Origin: Rhabdophis nuchalis
Taxonomy: Eukaryota > Chordata > Lepidosauria > Squamata > Natricidae
Reading direction: 5' to 3'
DNA length: 64,000 nt
Assembly: GCA_039707465.1 (NCBI GenBank)
Contig: CM077646.1
Location: forward strand, 83,577,215-83,641,214
Shown here: positions 48,801-60,415 of the stretch, in pieces
How the letters are laid out: each line of letters opens with the position of its first letter
How positions within the stretch are numbered: position 1 is the first letter of the stretch
Position numbers and translations under genes: made by a program
Notes under the pieces: model-generated
What the model was told of the DNA's origin: nothing
The model's input: only the letters and a program-made list of their open reading frames with translations
Database searches by the model: none

Positions 48801-48865
48801 AGAGAGAGGGAGAGACAGAGAGTTTATAGTTAGCCACCTATGAATTTTTTCTCATCCTGAACTAC

Positions 48866-49105
48866 TGTGTTTCCCCAAAAATAAGATCTTCCCAGATAAT
48901 AAGCCCACTCGGGCAATTGAGCGCATGCGCTAAAATAAACCCTCCCCCTCCTCCCAAAATAAGCCCTCCCCAAAATTATTGTACTACAGCAGCTGCCATG
49001 AGGTGATCACATTTGCTGCCTCCTGCCCCTCAAAAATAATAAAGACCTCCCCGAAAATAAGGCCAAGCGCTTATTTTGGGCGTCAAAAACAGGAACAGTT
49101 GTGTG
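48866..49105. mobile_element. MITE of the CCCCGAAAATAAG family
   Basis: Begins CTGTGTTTCCCCAAAAATAA with repeated AAATAAGCCCTCCCC motifs, and shares its interior (GCCATGAGGTGA, TCAAAAATAATAA) with the 51.3-kb copy. Confidence 0.65.
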
Positions 49106-49849
49106 AGATTTCTAAGCCTTGGAATCTTCCACTCTGTATTGCTTAATATGTCAAAGGATCAAAGCACAAATAATGATTCATGAACTAAAAAAAAATCTTG
49201 ATCAAAATTTTGTGGGAGGTGGGTTTCTCTAAAAAGAAACACATAGTTAACATTTAACCTCTTTGTGGATTAATATGCCAGCCTGACTGGTTTTGCTGTT
49301 ACTCAGTTTACATGTACAGTAGTTTAACTGAATCAAGAGAATTTTTGTTCAGTTTTTAATTGTTTCTGTAGTGTATTCAGTTACTCATGGCACCATCTTG
49401 AGCTGGCGTGACTTTTAAAAACTGAAGATAGTATCAAAATGAAATCTCTTATTTAAAAAGAGGGGATTAAGTTTACATTCCAATTGTGACACATTTTTCT
49501 ACTGTAGCAAAGTAAACTTGCTACTTGATGCACATATATCAAGTATGAGATCAAAAGATTATAGGGTAGAGTTTGAAAACTGTTTCTCATCAACATGAGA
49601 ACAGTTCGGGAACGATGCAACAACTCTCTGAACATATTCCTTGCCGAGTAAACATTTTATGCAGTGTAAAGTTCTTCGAATAAAAAGAAATTTTAAAGAG
49701 TCCAATATGTGCAAAATCTTGTATAAACACTCATAACTGAACAAGCTTTTTGCACTAGTGAGCTTTCAGATATTCTATCCACATGTTCTTCAGATCTGGT
49801 ATGTTTCCCACCCTAAACACATATAAGCTTTTCCTAGCCACACTCACCA

Positions 49850-50120
49850 AAAGTGTGCTCTATGACCATTCGCCATGGCCTTACCGCAGGACAACTCACT
49901 GCCGACTAAGAGTTACACTTTTCAAAGAAATGGTGGAATAGCATAATTAAAGAACAGATGCAGAAAGAGGGACAAAATGAAATGTGAATGATAAAAATTA
50001 AAAATATTTTTTAATTTATTTATAAATAATTTAATTGAATTGTTAAATTGTCCTGTAATGAGTTGTCCTGCAGCAGTTGGCCGTGGTGAGGTGGCCGCAG
50101 CAAGTTGGCTGGCGAGTTAT
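49850..50120. repeat. Unclassified inverted repeat
   Basis: The segment near 49891 (CAGGACAACTCACTG) is inverted at about 50060 (GAGTTGTCCTGCAG). An AT-rich middle separates them. Possibly another non-autonomous element; ends not defined. Confidence 0.4.
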
Positions 50121-51300
50121 AAATGTTGGTTATAACTTGCATCAGCCCTAATACATATGCTGTTTCACATGCAAATGTATCTATTTTCTTTATCATTGGT
50201 ATCAAATTAAATCTAGACATATTTTTAAGTTTTTGCCAGCTAGTAATTATTTCATACAGTTCAGCTCCCTGAATTAGTATCCTAACTTTCATTCTTCCCA
50301 ATTATGTTGATGGGGATTTAATATGATGCATGTATGGACTCACATGAGTAGTTGTTTATTTTAGAAAAATGGATTTGGATTGAAAATTCATTGTAACTGC
50401 AGAAGAAAAGTTTGCATTCAAAGCTTTGTGGCTGGTCTTTTTTCTCCCATCTGTATTTTAAAGGAAGCCAATAATTTTCTTCTATCTTGAACTGAACAAT
50501 ACTTTACTTCCAATATTTTTATTTATTTGTTTATTTAGCATATGGCATATTGGGCATAGACTAGCAGTATATTTATTTATATAATTTCATTTCTATGCCA
50601 CCCATATCACTGCTACGGTAACTGTAGGTGGCTTACAATGCAATAAAAAGTAAAGAATTACTAAAAGCAATTAAAAATTAGAAAAATTAAATATTTCAAA
50701 AATTGATCCAGATGTGTTGCATCAATTGGTGTTCAAGTCATATCCAAAACATTCAGAATTGCTATTCAATGAAGCAATCTCAATATAATGGACAAATAGA
50801 ATTAGTTCATTTTCCTTCATTGAAAATCTGACAACCACACTAGAAATGAGACAGAAAGTTGCCTGCCCAAATGTGAAAATTTGATAAAGGAACAATATCA
50901 TTAGATAACAGTGGAAAGATTCAGCTACTAGTGTTTAGTTCTTCATTGGAATATTGAAACCCACTTTCTAATTCAAATTAGTTAACGTTAAATCACTTTT
51001 CTCCTGTTTGAGTAAGTCTTTGGTTTCTATGTAAGACCCAAAGATAAGTGACACACATACTTCATTATTTTAAGTGAAATTAAGTTTTGGTACTATTTTT
51101 TTAAGAAAAGAAAACATGTTATCTCATACAGTATTACCAGGCAACATATGATCACAGTTGTTGTACTTTAAATTGGAAAATATTTTTGTGGATAAAAGTA
51201 AAATTCCAGATGGCTTTTAAAAACTGCTGTGGATCAGTCCTTTGGGAATGAAAGGAAGTTAATGTACTAGACCAAAATATTCACTACAAAATATTCTTAA
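50121..51300. other. Gene-free stretch
   Basis: AT-rich, nothing recognised. Confidence 0.5.
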
Positions 51301-51327
51301 CTGTTTCAGTAATTTCAATACTATCCT

Positions 51328-51572
51328 GTTTCCCCGAAAATAAGACCTTCCTGGATAATAAGACCAATTGGGCTTTTGAACGCATGTGCTAAAATAAGCC
51401 CTCCCCCCAAAAATAACCCCCCCAAAGTATTGCAACACAGCAGTTGCCATGAGGTGACCACGCTCTCTGCCTCCTGCACCTCAAAAATAATAAGACGCTC
51501 CCAAAAATAAGGCAAAGTGCTTATTTCTGGGATCAAAAGAAAATAAGAACCTGTCTTATTTTCAAGAAACAT
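51328..51572. mobile_element. MITE of the CCCCGAAAATAAG family
   Basis: Inverted ends CCTGTTTCCCCGAAAATAAG and CTTATTTTCAAGAAACATGG. Same interior as the 48.9-kb copy. Confidence 0.7.
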
Positions 51573-51619
51573 GGTATGTAATATACTATTCAAAGGAGAA
51601 CATTTATAGCATTATTAAA

Positions 51620-51960
51620 TATAATACAATACAATACAATAGCAGAGTTGGAAGGGACCTTGTAGGTCTTCTAGTCCAACCCCCTGCGTGGGCAGGAACC
51701 TTATACCATTTCAGACAAATGGCTATCTAACATCTTCTTAAAGACTTCCAGGGTTGGGGCATTCACAACTTCTGGAGGCAAGCTGTTCCAGAGGTTAATT
51801 GTTCTTACTGTCAGGAAATTTCTCCTTAGTTCTAAGTTGCTTCTCTCCTTGATTAGTTTCCACCCATTGCTTCTTGTCCTGCCCCCAGATGCCTTGGAGA
51901 ATAGTTTGACTCCCTCTTCTTTGTGGCACCCTCTGAGATATTGGAACACTGCTATCATAA
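51620..51960 (-). mobile_element. CR1 LINE 3' fragment
   Basis: The minus strand encodes the ORF2 tail (LRGCHKEEGVKLFSKASGG to HLSEMV), close to the intact copy at 37-40 kb. It ends in a TACAATACAATA-type tail at 51620-51640. Confidence 0.9.
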
Positions 51961-52101
51961 CGCTAATAGGACTCACAAACAATTTTCATCAAAATTTAAG
52001 CATTCTTCCCCCAAGTAAAATTGCCTGAAACTGTTTACATAGTCATTTAAGATGTACAATATTAAGATGTACAATATCATAAATACAATTTATGATAAAT
52101 A

Positions 52102-52876
52102 CAGGTAGTCCTTGATTTACAACCACAATTGAAGCCAAAAAATTTTTTGCTAAGCGAGACATTTGTTAAGTGAATTTTGCCCCATTTGACAACCTTTCTT
52201 ACCACAGTTGTTAAGTTAGTAACATAGTTGTTAAGTGAACCTGGCTTTCCCATTGACTTTGCTTGTCAGACACTGGGACACTGCAACCGTCATAAATATG
52301 AGTCAGTTGTCAAGCATCTGAATTTTAATCACAGGAATGCTGCAATATTTGTAAGTGTGAAAAACGGTCATAAGTCACTTTTTTAAATACTATTGTGTTC
52401 TGACCCCCCCCCCCCTTTCTTCAACTAATTACAAGACTTGGCTGCTTGCCTGAATGACAGAGATGAAGCTTCTTCACATGAACTCAACTCAAGATACTGG
52501 AACCTAGAAATGACACGTTGTTCTCTGCAAACTTCCTTAGCTTCCTTTTAAACCCTCTTGGGAGGGGCCAGTCATTAGGCAGCTGGGACTACTCCTCTGA
52601 GTTCGCCTCTGCTGCAACTGAAGCTTTCTTTTTTCAGCCCGTCTTAACCTAGCATCAGAGACAAATTGGCCTTGATCCTCCCCACTACTCCAAGACCCAG
52701 GTGCCTCCTGATGACTAGCCGGGCTCTCTCTTTCTCAAGGTCGCCCTCCTCCTCCAGAGCAGACTCATAGGACTCCTCACTAGAGGAGTCCATCAGCAGC
52801 TCATCCGGAGCCAGCTGGGCCACAACACTATTGTAACTGGTCAATAAATTAACTGTTGTATGCCAAGCACTACCTG
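52102..52876 (+). mobile_element. Mariner-type MITE interrupted by a solo LTR
   Basis: Starts CAGGTAGTCCTTG and ends with the inverted GCACTACCTG, flanked by TA on both sides (52100-52101 and 52877-52878). The interior has the typical AAGCGAGACATTTGTTAAG and CATAAGTCACTTTTT motifs. A solo LTR (52396-52827) splits it near the right end. No transposase is encoded. Confidence 0.8.
52396..52827 (-). mobile_element. Solo LTR of an endogenous retrovirus-like element
   Basis: TG...CA-bounded 432-bp segment flanked by the perfect 6-bp duplication ctattg (52390-52395 and 52828-52833). No internal retroviral genes are present, so it is what is left after LTR-LTR recombination. The strand is uncertain: TG...CA ends occur on both strands. 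Confidence 0.75.
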
Positions 52877-52879
52877 TAA

Positions 52880-53936
52880 AATCACATCAGGAAAAAGACA
52901 TAAATTCTAACAATACCTCTTAATGATTCACAAATACTCGGTAGAAAATATACAGAGAAAATATTCTCTCTGAAATATATTGAATAAATAGATCAAGGAA
53001 AGCACATGATAAAAGGGCTGGTTGAAAAAAAACTGTTTTCAGAAATTTAACAGACAATCTTCTCCAATATGTTGCTTCCCAGATTTGTCAAAATATAAAC
53101 TAGATTACATTGGCAGGGCCAGTGACCAGGATAACCATGATAACCAAGTTGTAGTCCAAGATAATCATAGTTGGAAAGCATCTCCTGAGCCAAGAAACAC
53201 TATACATGGCCCATCTTTATTCTAGATCTAATGCCATTATTAACAGTATTATTTTTTAAAATGTATATATTAGCATTAGCAAATATTACAGTAACAGCAA
53301 TTTGAATCTCTATTGTAGTTTTATACATACATATATCTATTTGCATTGTTAATTAAATTATTTTGCTTAAACATCCGTTAATGTTGCTTTTCAAAACCTC
53401 TTGTGAGCTATTATTCAAGTGAATGTGGCGTATAATAAAATCAGTTATTTTTCTCTTCCTCCTTGAATTCAATAGAATTCAGAGCTAGCATATGATTTTT
53501 GGTGGACAGAGATACAAATCCAATTTTCATGTTATAGCTCTTTTTCTTTAAAAACAATATTTCTTTAAACATACCCAATTTGGGATTTCCTAGTGGTCTC
53601 CCTTCCAAATTCTAATCAAATACATCCCTACTTAAAGATCCAAAGACACATAAAAAAGGATACTGTTTTGCCATATATAACATTCATTCTTGGGTTGTGC
53701 CAGCAAGACTATATTTTCTGGTTTTTTTGACCCCAGAAAATGAGAACCTACATCTCTTGTAATCTGAAGCATGAGTCGTTTTCACCTAGGCACCTCCCTC
53801 ATTTCTCATCCGAATTAAGTGCAAGTTTTATACAGTCTAGTTCTATGCTCCAGACCCTGTGTTCCACTTTTAACTATATTTTAAATAATTCAAAGCAATT
53901 TTTATTGTAGCAGAGTCATGAACCCATTTTTGTTAT
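52880..53936. other. Gene-free stretch
   Basis: AT-rich, nothing recognised. Confidence 0.5.
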
Positions 53937-54670
53937 TGTTGTTGTTGTTAGTTGCGAAGTCGTTTCTGACCCATTGCGACCCCGTGAACAAGGTTCCTCT
54001 AGGCCAATGCTTCTCAATTATTTTCTGTCATGCCCCCCTAGGAAGAAGAAAACATTTCGTGCCCCCCGCGCGACTGTAAATAGCATCATTTGTCTATAAA
54101 ATTGTTATAAGTACACCTCTGCATAACACTGTATCCTTATTAACGTATAAGAGAATAAAAAAAGAAAGAAATGTGGATCAATTTACAACAAAGAATAGCT
54201 TTATTAACTGTAGCAGAAAAGATTTAAAGTGCATTAGAAATTTAAAAAAAATTAAATCCTTTGCCGAGGTCAAACGCGCCCCCCTTTACGGAGCCTCGCG
54301 CCCCCCCGGGGGGGCCGCCCCACTATTTGAGAAGCACTGCTCTAGGCCTTCCTGTCTTCTACCATCCTCTGGAATCCATTTAAGCTCACGCCTAATGCTT
54401 CAGTGATTCCATTCAGCCAGCTCATTCTCTGTTGTCCCTTTCTTCTTTTGCCCTCAATCGTTCCCAGCCTTAGGCTCTTCTCCAGTGACTCCTTCCTTCT
54501 CATTAGGTGGCCAAAGTATTTGAGTTTCATCTTTAGGGCCTGGCCTTCTAAAGAGCAGTCAGGGTTGATCTCTTCTAGGACTGACTGGTTTGATCGCCTT
54601 GCAGTCCAAGGGTCTCACAGGAGTCTTCTCCAGCACTATAGTTCAAAGGCCTACTTTACCAAGAGCTAAA
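53937..54670 (-). mobile_element. RTE/BovB LINE 3' end, split by a hAT insertion
   Basis: The minus strand encodes the BovB ORF C-terminus (KLKYFGHLMRRKESLEKSL, LNGITEALG). It is followed by the 3' end with the GGGTCGCAATGGGTC motif and a short AACAACAA tail at 53937. A hAT element occupies 54005-54339 within it. Confidence 0.85.
54005..54339. mobile_element. hAT-type MITE nested in BovB
   Basis: Starts CAATGCTTCTCAA and ends TTGAGAAGCACTG. Perfect duplication ctctaggc (53997-54004, 54340-54347). It interrupts the BovB 3' end. Confidence 0.85.
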
Positions 54671-55562
54671 TGGCCAATGAGCCTTAGAAATCTGCATGAA
54701 TTGTCTGTGTTGATGTGTAATAAAAAATATCCTCTACCATAACACACTGGGGGTGGGTTGTTTTATGAGTTGCTTGGTGAGTGAGATGGGTGGTTGCTAA
54801 ATTTCATCTATAAATAAATACATACATTGATCCAAGTGTTCCTTATATCTTCATAATAGATGCTGTTCCACCCATTATACATTTCTTTGGAAGGACGATA
54901 GAAATGGTTTACTTTTCCTAAGACTAACAAATTATCTGGAGCCAGCTATAATTTTATCTCAAATCCAATGTGGTGAAATGATACAACTGAAAGAAGAACA
55001 TGTGGGATTGAATCTGTTTATATGTGTGTGTGATTATTGTAGAAGTCTTTCTTCCACAAAATGTGGGCAAGATTGAAGAAATCTGGAACCAGTTTAATTA
55101 CAATGAAAATTAGTTTGCTCCCTCTCTTATAATTTCTATTCTTCTTATACTGTACATATATTTACCCTTAAGCCACATAATTGTACTGTTCTTATTGTTC
55201 CTGGGCTTCCAGTTGTGGTAAACTATCCTGTCTGTTACTGGCATACCATAAGGTCTGCTTATGCTTAAAATATTATTTTATGAACTTTGTTCAGTTTCCC
55301 CATGAATCATTTTCTGGCATTGCTGTGTTTTCAGCATTTATTAATTTAGAAAATCCTATAACTCTTATGATAGACTCTGAGATCACACTACATTTGCAAT
55401 TTTTTGTACACTTAAATTTGCACAAGTGTATTGGACTATTTTGAAGAGATTTTGGGATGAGGAAAGACTTTTTCAATGGAAATAGTTTCCATTAATGGAA
55501 GTACACAATTGATACCATGTCTTTTTTTCTGTCCTCCCAAATTTCTTCTTGAAGATTAAGTA
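54671..55562. other. Gene-free stretch
   Basis: AT-rich, chance ORFs only. Confidence 0.5.
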
Positions 55563-55591
55563 TTCTTTTCTATTCTATTCTATTCTATTCA
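55563..55591. repeat. (TTCTA)n microsatellite
   Basis: Five to six copies of TTCTA. Confidence 0.75.
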
Positions 55592-55868
55592 GTAGTACCC
55601 AAATACAAATACTCCTAAAGATAACAGAAAGCACCCACATATACAAAGGATTCTTAGATATTTTTGTAGAAGCTGTTCATGTGGTAGATAAGACAAGATA
55701 TGTTACTGAATTAAAGTGTCACTACTCCACATATGAATATCCCTTATGCCTTCATATAAATCTCCTCACTAGGGATTCTGTATGGATTTTATGGTATTCT
55801 GGAGCTGATTGAATAAAAAAATCAAGGAAATAGGCTGCATTGCCATATTTTACTTGCATCTACTAACA

Positions 55869-56212
55869 CAGAGGTCCCCAACCTTTTTGGCACCAGGGAC
55901 TGGTTTCATGTTAAAAAAATTCCGCGGACTGGTGGCCATGGCTCGGCCGGTGTAGAGGGGGAGCGGAGAGGGAGGGGGAACAGGCGGCGCATGCGCGCAC
56001 GGGGTGGTGAGTCGGCTCACTCACCCCTCTCGGGCCCCCAATGGTGCGAGCGGCCGCGCCTACGCTCTCCTGTCCTTGGTGCGCGCTCTGCCCAGGGGGC
56101 TGCTCCCTCCTCCTCTCCGGCCCTTTCTAAGAGTTGCGCCGTTCACTGTGGCCCGGTTCCTATCAAGCCACGGACCAGCACTGGTCCGCGGCCTGGGGGT
56201 TGGGGACCCCTG
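55869..56212. mobile_element. hAT-type MITE (GGGGTCCCCAACC family)
   Basis: Starts CAGAGGTCCCCAACC and ends GGTTGGGGACCCCTG. Perfect duplication tactaaca (55861-55868, 56213-56220). The interior matches the 47.2-kb copy. Confidence 0.88.
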
Positions 56213-56991
56213 TACTAACATATAGAAATCACATGTTAGAAAAGAATATTTGTAGCTCAGGGTTGAACTGTGGACTCCTTGGTGCTCTCTGAGCTTGTTT
56301 TCTTGCAGAGGTTTCCTTTACACTCCCTTCTAAAACTGATGATGTTACCTAGTTAGATAAATAAATGTCTGCAAGAAAGTAACCAAACTCAGAGAGAGAA
56401 CCCCACAAATCACACATTGTTCTGAATTTAAATTGGGAAATTATACTTTTTAGTTTTGTTTACATTTGTAACTTGTTTTTGCTGTGTTCTTTTAACATTT
56501 TCTTTGTTGATCCTGATTTTATTTGACCAAAACATTTTTCTCCTTGCTTAACAATGCTGCCTACTCTTCTATTCTTAAATGGGTTATTTACTATATATGT
56601 AGCATTTTGTGTAGATACTGCCATTGATTTTTTTCTTCTGCAAAACCACTTCTGTTTGTGCCAATTTTTCTCTATGTTCATTAACTAATTCCCTGCAACC
56701 TTATTTTTCAATTACTCATTCTTCACTCTGCCCATTCCTTGCTTAATGGTAATAGCAACAGAATAAACAACATTAATTTTAGTGAAAGAATCTCAGATTA
56801 ATTTAAGTCAGGGAGAAAAATTATCTTCACCAACAAATTTCCAGGAGCCTCATTACTCACCCCCGCCCCCCAAACTGGACTCTGCCTTTCCATATTTAAC
56901 ATAAATAACAGCTAAATTAACAACATTAATTTTAATGAAAGAATCTAAGATTCATTTAAGTCATGGAGAAAAATAGATAAACATACTAAAT

Positions 56992-57209
56992 CAGGGGTAG
57001 TCAACTTTTTTATACCTACCTCCCACTTTTGTATCTCTGTTAGTAGTAAAATTTTCCACCAGTTCCACAGTAATGATGATTTATAAAGTAGGGAAGTCAA
57101 TTAAATTAAAAAAAGGAAAGTGCTTTGGTATCGGACAAAACCCCTACCACCCACCATGAAAGCTGGAACGCCCACTAGTGGGCGGTAGGGGCCAGGTTGA
57201 CTACCACTG
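56992..57209. mobile_element. hAT-type MITE (GGTAGTCAAC family)
   Basis: Starts CAGGGGTAGTCAAC and ends GTTGACTACCACTG. Duplication tactaaat (56984-56991) versus tcctaaat (57210-57217). Confidence 0.8.
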
Positions 57210-57219
57210 TCCTAAATAA

Positions 57220-58934
57220 ATGTGCCTTACAATAACTAGTCTTGCAACCACCAGAGACTTGCCAATTTACACATAATCCTAACTGGTGACCATTGTTAAG
57301 AAATGTATAACAAAATAATACAAAAGGGTACAATAAGATCTTATTTAAATATATTTGAAACAGGAAAAAGGCCAGAAAGTGAGCATTTAGAATACAAAAG
57401 AATGAAAAAGAACATGAAAGAAGTTATGAATTCTTTGCATCTGCGTTTAATACAAAAGATATATAACATATAATTATGGATGGAGTCACAATAATGGAAA
57501 CAAATAAAGACAGAGAGAAAATATATTTTAGGACTTTTTGAAAAACCAGTATAATAAAACCCAGAATCCTGTGGCACCTACCCATATATTTTTAACTCAA
57601 AAGTACAATTGCTGACCCCTTAGTAAAAACTATTAATTTCTTGCCTTGATCAGACCTAATGATGAGCATCTTTGCAAGAGATCACAAATTTCTGACTGGT
57701 ATAAACTGTTTTTGCATTAGCCCCACATTCTTGTGCTGGTTTCTCTAAGCTAATTTGATAAAATGGCCCACAGCTGTAGATCCACGCATTATTGCATTGC
57801 TCTTATTTCCCTACAGAATGGAAGACAAATCTAGCACAATTCTTGGGTTTATTTATCTTGTAATGTATTTTCAGCAGCATGTTGTTAGTGTTAGCATTGC
57901 TTTTAATTCACCTTTAGGTTTTACTCCCTAGTACAGTACTTCAATATATAATATTGCTTGAGAAAACAATTGAAAGAAAATGCTTCTCTGAGGTATATAA
58001 TCCTATGTTGTTTGAGCTTCAAGAATTATATTACAGCATTGTGTCCATAAATTTAAGCACTCCTACGAAAATAATATATTTTACATTTCAAAATTATTAC
58101 ATTTCTGAAATAGAAAGGCCTCTGTTTATGCTGGAAAGGGTAATATGTATTTCAGCTTGCTATGAATCATGTCTTGATTGTATTTCATCAATGAACAAGA
58201 CAGTCTAATTCTTGCTAATTTAGGCAGGACAGGTGGACTTGTAATTTTACAGGCACTAGTTTAAGCTTGCAAATAGTGTTCCTTTGTTCATGAGAAATAA
58301 ACAGAAAACATGGATTGATGTACCCCTGAAAAGAAACTGAACTATGCAATTTTCTGTCTGGATGCAGATGATTCAGATATATGGAGAGAACAGAAAGAAG
58401 GTCAACACTTTTGATGTCAAAACAGGGTGTTTCCTCCTTGCCTAAGTGCTTTCAAAATGAATGCAGCCTACTTGTTTGCGTCTCTATCTTATTTCTGAAA
58501 CCTAGATATTTTAAATGAAGGTAGGAGGAGTTGGAAGCGATTTATATAGGCTTATAAAATAGCAATAAGGAAGCCATTTATCAGTCATCTTTGGAAGAAA
58601 AAGAAAGTGGATTGTATTCCTGAGAACTGGCTCAGTTCTAAGTCTCATATTGTTTTCTTACAACACCTTTAGTGTTAGTTTGGCTTTTCAAAAGGTATCT
58701 GTTTACATGAAGGCAGTTTCTAACAAAAAAAGCGAGGTTCTGAAATAATTACTTTGCTGAAACATTTTAAAGATGATGTGATTGTATTTGCTTACATGTG
58801 ATATTCAAAAGTGCAGTGACGTTCATCTATAGTTAAGATACTTCAAACCAGAGTTTAAATTGAATCCACCATTTCTTTAATAATAAGAAAAATTCTAACA
58901 GTTCTGTAAAGGTTCTCCAAGGCATACCATCTTT
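57220..58934. other. Gene-free stretch
   Basis: AT-rich, no repeat family or gene recognised. Confidence 0.5.
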
Positions 58935-59405
58935 AAAGATGACGACCATCTTTAAAGCGCTCCATGGCTCGGGGCCTAGTTATATGCGAGACCGCCTCCT
59001 GCCCCATACATCCCTTCGGCCGATCCGCTCCCACAGAGAGGGCCTTCTCAGGGTGCCGTCGGCCGGGCAATGCCGTCTGGCGACACCCAGGGGAAGAGCC
59101 TTCTCTGTGGCAGGCCCTGCCCTTTGGAACGACCTACCCCCTGAATTGCGTACCATCTCGGACCTCCGCCTCTTCCGCCAATGTCTAAAGACACATCTCT
59201 TTCAGCAAGCCGGCCTAGCCTAACCTCCCGTTGGGACTATTTTAGATAGTTTTAAATTGGGGGTTTTAATTTGGATTTTAGCATAGGATTATAATTTAAT
59301 ATGTTTTTAAATTCTGTATTTATTGTTTTGTATGTTTTTAAATTCCTGTGCGCCGCCCTGGATCCTTTGTGGAAAAGGGCGGGATATAAATGTGATTAAA
59401 ATAAA
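58935..59405 (+). mobile_element. L2-like LINE 3' end
   Basis: Encodes TIFKALHGSGPSYMRDRLL to LKTHLFQQAGLA, then a 3' UTR ending in GGGCGGGATATAAA. Confidence 0.8.
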
Positions 59406-60084
59406 AAATACTTCTGTTCTTTCTGGCAAAATTATTTTATAATTTATAACAATTTATAATTATAAATTTTATAATTTATAAATCAGATTATGCTCAAAAT
59501 ACAAGCGTCTGAAAGTACATGTATGAATGTTTTATATCCTATATTCTGAGTAATTAGCAACCACCAAGTATGTATTGAATCAATATTGAAATATTATAAA
59601 ATGTGTTAATTGTACGGAAATGATGCTAGATTTGTAGAGTTTATTTCATATGCTTATCTTTGAAATAAACAACATTAAGTGAAAATATTGATAGGTATAA
59701 CTGTATATAAAAAATAATTACTAAACTCTAAATCTACTGAACTTTACACCACAGGTCTTTCCTGAAGCAAAGCTGGATGTATGTGTTTTTTTGGATTGTA
59801 CCGCAGTTGGTTGTTTGCATCTGGTTAAAGTCTATACTGGCCTATTTGGCTGAATGTTGCATTTTTCTTTTGCAATCCCATAAAACCAAAACATATTTCT
59901 GTTTAGTGACAAAATTAGTTTTAAATAATTTAAACCAATTAAACTAAACTAATTAATTTATGAATGAGAAAAAGAAGAGATTGAGACCTCGACTGTTAGC
60001 CAGTGACATAGTGACCACTCAACATTATCTTGGACCCCAAAAAGGTACTTAATCTGGATTCAAAGATGTGCCACCCCACATCAC
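59406..60084. other. Gene-free stretch
   Basis: AT-rich. A short AATTTATAAT palindromic run lies at 59440-59480. Confidence 0.5.
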
Positions 60085-60415
60085 ATCTTCCCTGTAGTCA
60101 TATGGTTGCATTTTGAGTGTTTGGCACCTGGCCTACACTAACAGCCGTTTGTTGCATTCTGCAGTCACATGACCATGATTTATGACATTTTCGGCTGGAA
60201 ATCTCCATTTACTTATGAATTCTGGATTAAGAATTCTTAACAACTGCAATTTTTGCTTAACGATGTGGATTCATTTAAAGACCACGGTAATTCTCTCAAT
60301 GACTGCCACACACAAAAATTGAATCAGTCATATCAGTCACTTGCATAATAACTGACATGTCTTTCAACCGCAATTCCAGCTCAGTTACAGTTGTAAGTCC
60401 AAGACTACTTATAGA
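60085..60415 (+). mobile_element. Mariner-type MITE, diverged
   Basis: Contains CACATGACCATG and TGCTTAACGATG, and closes with GTTGTAAGTCCAAGACTACTTATA. The internal order matches the family. Confidence 0.55.

Noticed and set aside
52644..52844. 66-codon acidic minus-strand ORF
   Set aside because: It overlaps the solo LTR boundary and flank; LTRs normally do not encode protein there.
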